Below, one piece after another: positions 13,568 through 17,544 of a stretch of DNA of 17,544 nucleotides. Where the stretch lies: the NCBI GenBank assembly GCA_015065395.1, contig SVQJ01000015.1, forward strand, positions 1 to 17,544, written 5' to 3'. Numbering within the stretch: the first letter of the stretch is position 1; each line of letters starts with the position of its first letter. The translations under genes were made by a program, and so were the position numbers. Under the pieces are notes generated by a model that was not told the DNA's origin, did not search any database, and saw only the letters and a program-made list of their open reading frames with translations. The stretch is from Oscillospiraceae bacterium (GTDB lineage Bacteria; Bacillota; Clostridia; Oscillospirales; CAG-272).

Positions 13568-16156
13568 TCAACTCCTCTTACATTCCGAAAGCTTGCGCAC
13601 AAATTCGCTTATTTCGTTGCCGATGCGAGTCAGTTCATCTGAGAATTCTTTGGCAGTCATGCGAGAGATACCTGAATGTACCGCGGAGAATTGCAAAAGC
13701 TTATCATCGGTTACCATTCGTATGCTGTAATCTGGACCAAGCTCGTGCATCATTTTTTCAATGTACGTATCGGCGGTCTGATCCTCTTTGGTAAACACAA
13801 CCTTGTAGCCATCGTGCATAAACTCTTCTCCTTTGTTATCCTCAACGAGATATGCATCGAACACAAGCACGAGCTCTGTCCTTGTGTAGGCAACGTAATT
13901 GCTGAGTAAGTTCATGAGATCCTCACGAGCTTTTTCAAGGCTGTAAGCGGCGGTGCTCTTCAGATCATCGTCGGAGTAGATAAGATTGTATCCGTCAACG
14001 ATCACCATGTTTCTCTGCGAACGTATTATTTTTGACTTGCGAGGCTTATCTTTCATGTCGGTGGACATCCGTTTGGGTTCACTGTATCGCTTACGTCTGA
14101 TGGGACCGTAGGTGCGGAGCATTATTGCTTCAAGCTCCTCATCGCTTATGCTGTATTTACGTGCCAGGGTAGAGACTTTGGGTATTATTGCCGCGCCTTC
14201 GCTTGAGTCTTTTAAGTCGACCTCGAGATGCTTATAGTTGTCGACCTCACTCCAATGCACAGTAAAGCCTGCACCGTGTGCACAGAATACGGAGTGGGGA
14301 GGGTTGTCGATGTCACTATTGGGGTCATAGCCAGTGTCGGAGACGATTTCATCCTGATTATGGCAGGGCTCATAACCTCCCGGCGTGCAGAACAGCTTTC
14401 CTTCTCCCCGTGTGTACGAAATTACCTCTCTCGGATAATCATGAATTGTCGCAACAGGTGCAGTTCCGTGTATTACGGTGTTTTCTGTGTCCGAGTATTC
14501 AAGCTCAAAGCTTGCAAAGCGCGCTTGAAGATCGGACATGGCTCTGCCTACGCAAGAAGTCGGAACCTCAAGCCTGAACTTGTAATAGGGCTCAAGCAGT
14601 ATGCATCCCGATTTCATAAGACCGTGCCTCACGGCTCTGTACGTTGCCTCGCGAAAATCACCGCCTTCGGTATGCTTTAGATGGGCCTTGCCCGCTACAA
14701 GAGTTATCTTGGTATCGATAAGAACAGCACCCGTAAGAGTGCCGCGGTGGTCTTTTTCGTAAAGATGAGTGAGGATCAGCCTTTGCCAGTTTGTGTCAAG
14801 CATATTATCGGGAAGGTTTGTGTCGAATACCAGTCCCGTGCCCTTAGGCTGCGGTTCAATAAGCAGCTGTACCTCCGCGTAGTGACGCAGCGGTTCAAAG
14901 TGACCAACACCGATAGCTTTTCCGAGAGCTTTTTCTTTATATAATATTCTTCCCGCTCCAAGTGAGCAATCAGTTGAAAATCGATCGCTGATAAGCCTTT
15001 TTATAAGCTCGGTCTGTACCTCGCCCATGAGTCGAACTTCTATCTGTGAAAGTTCTTCATTCCACATAAGGTGTAACGAGGGCTCCTCCTCCTCAAGCTC
15101 TTTAAGCTTCGGGAAAAATAAGCGCGTATCGCACTCGGGAGGAAGATGAATAGCATAGGACAGTACAGGCTCAAGCAGCGGCTTCTGCGTATCCTGCTCA
15201 AGTCCCAGTCCTTGGCCTACATAGGAAGAAGAAAGCCCGATGACTGCGCAGATCTCACCTGCCGGCACCCTATCGGTCTGCTCAAACTTATCACCTGAAT
15301 AAAGTCTTATCTGGGTCACTTTTTCTGTGATGCGGATACCATCTTCCGAAAGATAGCATAGCTCATCACGTGCAGAAAGTAAGCCGCTTGTTATCTTCAT
15401 ATAAGTCAGTCTCGTAGATCCGATATGAACAATTTTATAAACCTTTGCTCCGAAAATACTGTTTTCATAGATGGGGGAGAGCGTGTATTTGTCCAAAGTA
15501 TCAAGCAAAAAGTCAATACCCTGCATTCTCAAAGCAGAGCCGAAAAGGCAAGGGAAAAGATCCCGATGGCTGATAAGATATGCTATATCCTCGTCGTCAA
15601 TACCTTCTCCACAAAGAAAGCTATCCATAAAACCTTCGTGAACGAAAGCTAATTTTTCTTCCAATTCATCCCGACCCTGTGCCTCCAAAAATCCGACACA
15701 CAGAGGAGAGAGTGTGTTTGCAAGCTCCTTTTCAATATCTTCCTTCAGCTTTATTGAAATATCGCACTTGTTAACGAAAATAAAGGTAGGCACGCCGTAA
15801 TGCTCCAGCAGCTGCCAAAGGGTCCGAGTGTGATTCTGCACACCGTCTGATGCACTGATAACAAGGACTGCGTAGTCAAGAAGAGAAAGCGTGCGTTCAG
15901 TTTCCGCAGAAAAATCTACGTGACCCGGTGTGTCAAGGAGGATAAAATCACAATTTTCGCTTGAAAAACGTGCTTGCTTTGAAAAAATCGTGATACCGCG
16001 CTCACGCTCAATGGCGTTTGTGTCAAGATAGGTGTTTTTATGATCCACTCGCCCCAACGTTCGGATTCTTCCCGATATATACAGCAACGCCTCGCTGAGA
16101 GTGGTCTTGCCCGCATCAACGTGAGCAATAATCCCTATCGTTATTTTCTTTTTCAC
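13568..16156 (-). CDS. Tet(M)/EF-G-like ribosomal GTPase fused to a Rae1/YacP-type NYN ribonuclease domain
   Basis: This 862-residue protein has two parts. Residues 1 to about 690 form a translational GTPase of the Tet(M) type: G1 AHVDAGKTT (11-19), G2 RGITI (53-57), G3 DTPGHVD (75-81), G4 NKCD (129-132), G5 GSAL (206-209), then the EF-G domains. Tet(M) alone is 639 residues. A basic linker (about 687-715) leads to a NYN/PIN-like nuclease domain (716-862) matching B. subtilis Rae1 (YacP): VDGYNLI (D721), LVFDA (D767), FTKEDQTAD (D796) and VTDD (D817, D818). Rae1 cuts mRNA in the ribosomal A site. The domain IV loop that in Tet(M) reads YSPVST and displaces tetracycline is here shorter and reads KHTEGGDFR (495-503), so drug resistance is unlikely. 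GTG 16156 is the start, with AGGAGG 7 bases upstream. It is divergent from an XRE regulator and has a short leader with no attenuator. Confidence 0.9.
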   Translation of the reverse strand: MKKKITIGIIAHVDAGKTTLSEALLYISGRIRTLGRVDHKNTYLDTNAIERERGITIFSKQARFSSENCDFILLDTPGHVDFSAETERTLSLLDYAVLVISASDGVQNHTRTLWQLLEHYGVPTFIFVNKCDISIKLKEDIEKELANTLSPLCVGFLEAQGRDELEEKLAFVHEGFMDSFLCGEGIDDEDIAYLISHRDLFPCLFGSALRMQGIDFLLDTLDKYTLSPIYENSIFGAKVYKIVHIGSTRLTYMKITSGLLSARDELCYLSEDGIRITEKVTQIRLYSGDKFEQTDRVPAGEICAVIGLSSSYVGQGLGLEQDTQKPLLEPVLSYAIHLPPECDTRLFFPKLKELEEEEPSLHLMWNEELSQIEVRLMGEVQTELIKRLISDRFSTDCSLGAGRILYKEKALGKAIGVGHFEPLRHYAEVQLLIEPQPKGTGLVFDTNLPDNMLDTNWQRLILTHLYEKDHRGTLTGAVLIDTKITLVAGKAHLKHTEGGDFREATYRAVRHGLMKSGCILLEPYYKFRLEVPTSCVGRAMSDLQARFASFELEYSDTENTVIHGTAPVATIHDYPREVISYTRGEGKLFCTPGGYEPCHNQDEIVSDTGYDPNSDIDNPPHSVFCAHGAGFTVHWSEVDNYKHLEVDLKDSSEGAAIIPKVSTLARKYSISDEELEAIMLRTYGPIRRKRYSEPKRMSTDMKDKPRKSKIIRSQRNMVIVDGYNLIYSDDDLKSTAAYSLEKAREDLMNLLSNYVAYTRTELVLVFDAYLVEDNKGEEFMHDGYKVVFTKEDQTADTYIEKMMHELGPDYSIRMVTDDKLLQFSAVHSGISRMTAKEFSDELTRIGNEISEFVRKLSECKRS

Positions 16157-16188
16157 GGCATGTCCTCCTTTCGACGGATTTACTATTC

Positions 16189-16217
16189 ATTATATCGTAT
16201 TGTATTTGTTTTTTCAA
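16189..16217 (-). promoter_or_regulatory. Sigma-A promoter of the GTPase-nuclease gene
   Basis: On the minus strand, TTGAAA (16212-16217) and consensus TATAAT (16189-16194) are 17 bases apart. The predicted start near 16182 gives a leader of about 25 bases, too short for the leader-peptide attenuator known upstream of tet(M). Confidence 0.82.
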
Positions 16218-16258
16218 TATTTAAAGTTTCAGTAGAATAATATTTTCCGTTAAGATTG

Positions 16259-16288
16259 TTTCAATATATAACGAAGTAATGTTATAAT
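16259..16288 (+). promoter_or_regulatory. Promoter of the XRE regulator gene
   Basis: A consensus TATAAT (16283-16288) follows TTTCAA (16259-16264) at 18 bases. The -35 is weak. The predicted start near 16295 gives a leader of about 53 bases that contains the palindrome at 16305-16314. Confidence 0.65.
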
Positions 16289-16304
16289 ACAATCAGAAAG
16301 AGAA

Positions 16305-16314
16305 ACGTGCACGT
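16305..16314. promoter_or_regulatory. Palindrome in the leader of the XRE regulator, possible operator
   Basis: ACGTGCACGT is a perfect 10-base palindrome with partly matching A-rich and T-rich flanks. It lies about 17 bases after the -10 box and about 34 before the start codon of the XRE gene. Such a position suits a roadblock or autoregulatory operator. No second copy was found in the window. Confidence 0.35.
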
Positions 16315-16347
16315 CTTTTTCAAGAAAATTTGAAAGGAAAAATGATC

Positions 16348-17517
16348 ATGACAGTAGGACAGAGAATAAAGGCTTTCAGAAAAGAGAAGGGCTTTTCTCA
16401 AGCAGAGGTTGCGGAAAAGATAGGAGTTTCAGTTCAGACCGTGTCAAAATGGGAATGTGATGCAGGAATGCCCGATATTTCTCAGATCGTTCCCCTTGCA
16501 AAGGTGCTTGAAACCTCTACAGACGCTATCCTTGGAATGATTGGGGACGAAGAAGAGGATCTTGCTAAAACCATGAACGAGATCGATGAGATCAAAAAAT
16601 GCGGGCATAACAATCAATCCTTCGGAAATCGTGATTGTGATAAATCGCTCCGTTGCTTTGAGGTGCTGGAGGCATTTGTAAATAAGTATCCTCTCAATTA
16701 TCTTATGCTGATTCGTGCCGCAGTCTACGGAATCAGTGTAATGCGCGCTGCCACTCGTGGTATGTTTCCCGAAATGAGCGAGAAAAAGAAGAACGGCATC
16801 TATTCAAAGACCGAGAGGTATTTGAGAACGGTAGTAACTTATTGTCCCAATATCGGATTCAAAAAGGATGCAAAGATAGATCTTATGGAGCTTTATTCTG
16901 CTACGGGTGAATTTGATAAGGCGTACAATGAATGTAATGACCTCGGTAAGGACGATCAGGTATATGCAAAGTACAGAATTGCGGTTGCTGCAGGTAATTG
17001 TGTTGACAGACTTGAATATGCAAAGGGATTTTTCGAGCATACTGCAAAACATATGATGACGGGCTTTTATTGCCTGACGGGCGCTCATTCCGTATTCGGA
17101 GAGGAAAACCGCGACAATGCAATTTCCGTATTTGAAAAAATGGCTGAATTTTGCGATTATGCAATGGAGTTTTGCCCTGTTGAAATGCTGTATCATAAGA
17201 GATATCCCCTGTATTGCATTGCAAAAGAGTATCTTCGCCGAGGGGATTTTGAAAACTGTGTAAAAACCGCAGAGCGCCTAGCCGACGTATGCGTTGAGTT
17301 TTACAAAGCATATACGGAAACAGGAATGGCAGTCAACGAGACCTTTTTTAATCACAGTAATTTTAAAGGCTCTCGCATAGATACTCCCGAAGAACTGAAG
17401 GAAGCACTGCTCTGGGATATGGTAAGATGCTATGATGAATGCGGCGACAAGGAAGGAAATCCCGTTGTCACCGATCCGAGATTTATTGCCGCAAGAAAGA
17501 AGATCGAAGAGCTTTGA
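16348..17517 (+). CDS. XRE-family helix-turn-helix regulator with long helical C-terminal domain
   Basis: The first 60 or so residues are a classic Cro/CI-type DNA-binding domain (IKAFRKEKGFSQAEVAEKIG, then VSVQTVSKWECDAGMPDI), which binds operators as a dimer. The remaining 325 or so residues are helical, with TPR-like helix pairs (for example around EFDKAYNE, YPLYCIAKEYLRRGDFENCV), and are rich in Cys, Tyr and Phe. The layout resembles XRE-TPR regulators that sense a small ligand or peptide, but the ligand is not known. ATG 16348 is chosen because AAAGGA ends 9 bases upstream; ATG 16342 and TTG 16330 are in frame but too close to or upstream of that site. It is divergent from the GTPase-nuclease gene and may regulate it. 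The gene is complete, ending 27 bases before the window edge. Confidence 0.88.
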   Translation: MTVGQRIKAFRKEKGFSQAEVAEKIGVSVQTVSKWECDAGMPDISQIVPLAKVLETSTDAILGMIGDEEEDLAKTMNEIDEIKKCGHNNQSFGNRDCDKSLRCFEVLEAFVNKYPLNYLMLIRAAVYGISVMRAATRGMFPEMSEKKKNGIYSKTERYLRTVVTYCPNIGFKKDAKIDLMELYSATGEFDKAYNECNDLGKDDQVYAKYRIAVAAGNCVDRLEYAKGFFEHTAKHMMTGFYCLTGAHSVFGEENRDNAISVFEKMAEFCDYAMEFCPVEMLYHKRYPLYCIAKEYLRRGDFENCVKTAERLADVCVEFYKAYTETGMAVNETFFNHSNFKGSRIDTPEELKEALLWDMVRCYDECGDKEGNPVVTDPRFIAARKKIEEL

Positions 17518-17544
17518 TCTATAAGCGCTCCTCCTGAAAAATAC

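Noticed and set aside
14228..14680. A 150-codon plus-strand frame inside the GTPase-nuclease gene
   Set aside because: It lies antisense to well conserved EF-G domain IV/V sequence and has no recognisable motif or upstream promoter.
16157..16182. Short ATG-CCG-TGA frame overlapping the GTG start of the GTPase gene as a leader peptide
   Set aside because: The ATG is only 2 bases from AGGAGG, the frame is two codons long, and there is no attenuator hairpin in the 25-base leader.

Overview
The window looks like chromosomal DNA from an uncultured gut-type Clostridium relative (Bacillota, class Clostridia, probably near Oscillospiraceae/Ruminococcaceae). This is inferred from moderate-to-low GC, strong AGGAGG-type ribosome binding sites, sigma-A promoters with 17-base spacers, A/T-flanked hairpin terminators, and the protein families present. 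No rRNA, tRNA, CRISPR array, insertion sequence or phage gene was seen. Gene density is high and every intergenic gap is under 300 bases.

Layout. (1) 2-112: the 3' end of an unidentified plus-strand gene, then a large palindromic terminator that probably also stops the next operon. (2) 370-4223, minus strand: a tight three-gene operon, transcribed right to left, encoding a C-terminally membrane-anchored protein of unknown function, an APH(3')-like kinase and a tandem-ACT plus metallo-beta-lactamase-fold protein. (3) 4337-5215, plus: an ABC-type ATPase read divergently from that operon; the two promoters sit back to back with their -35 boxes 4 bases apart. (4) 5352-6784, plus: a stand-alone purC with its own promoter and terminator, followed by an HD-domain phosphohydrolase. 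(5) 6870-9870, plus: two tandem, paralogous sodium:amino-acid symporters of the NSS family, both 453 residues once the second is given its GTG start. (6) 9963-11261, minus: a PlsC-like acyltransferase with a zinc-ribbon-like insert and an extra C-terminal region. (7) 11477-13470, plus: an SGNH-hydrolase lipoprotein followed 20-23 bases later by a DUF362 protein, probably one operon. (8) 13568-16156, minus: an 862-residue fusion of a Tet(M)/EF-G-type ribosomal GTPase to a C-terminal Rae1/YacP-type NYN ribonuclease domain. It is divergent from (9) 16348-17517, plus: an XRE-type regulator with a long helical C-terminal region.

The most interesting item is the GTPase-NYN fusion. It joins in one chain a factor expected to enter the ribosomal A site and a nuclease whose Bacillus homologue cuts mRNA in the A site. 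Its GTPase and nuclease motifs are intact, but it lacks the domain IV loop used by tetracycline-protection proteins. A ribosome-targeted mRNA cleavage or quality-control role is therefore more likely than drug resistance. The second item is the kinase/ACT-MBL/membrane-protein operon, which combines amino-acid-binding-type domains with a hydrolase and a small-molecule kinase.

All family assignments were made by reading motifs, without database searches.
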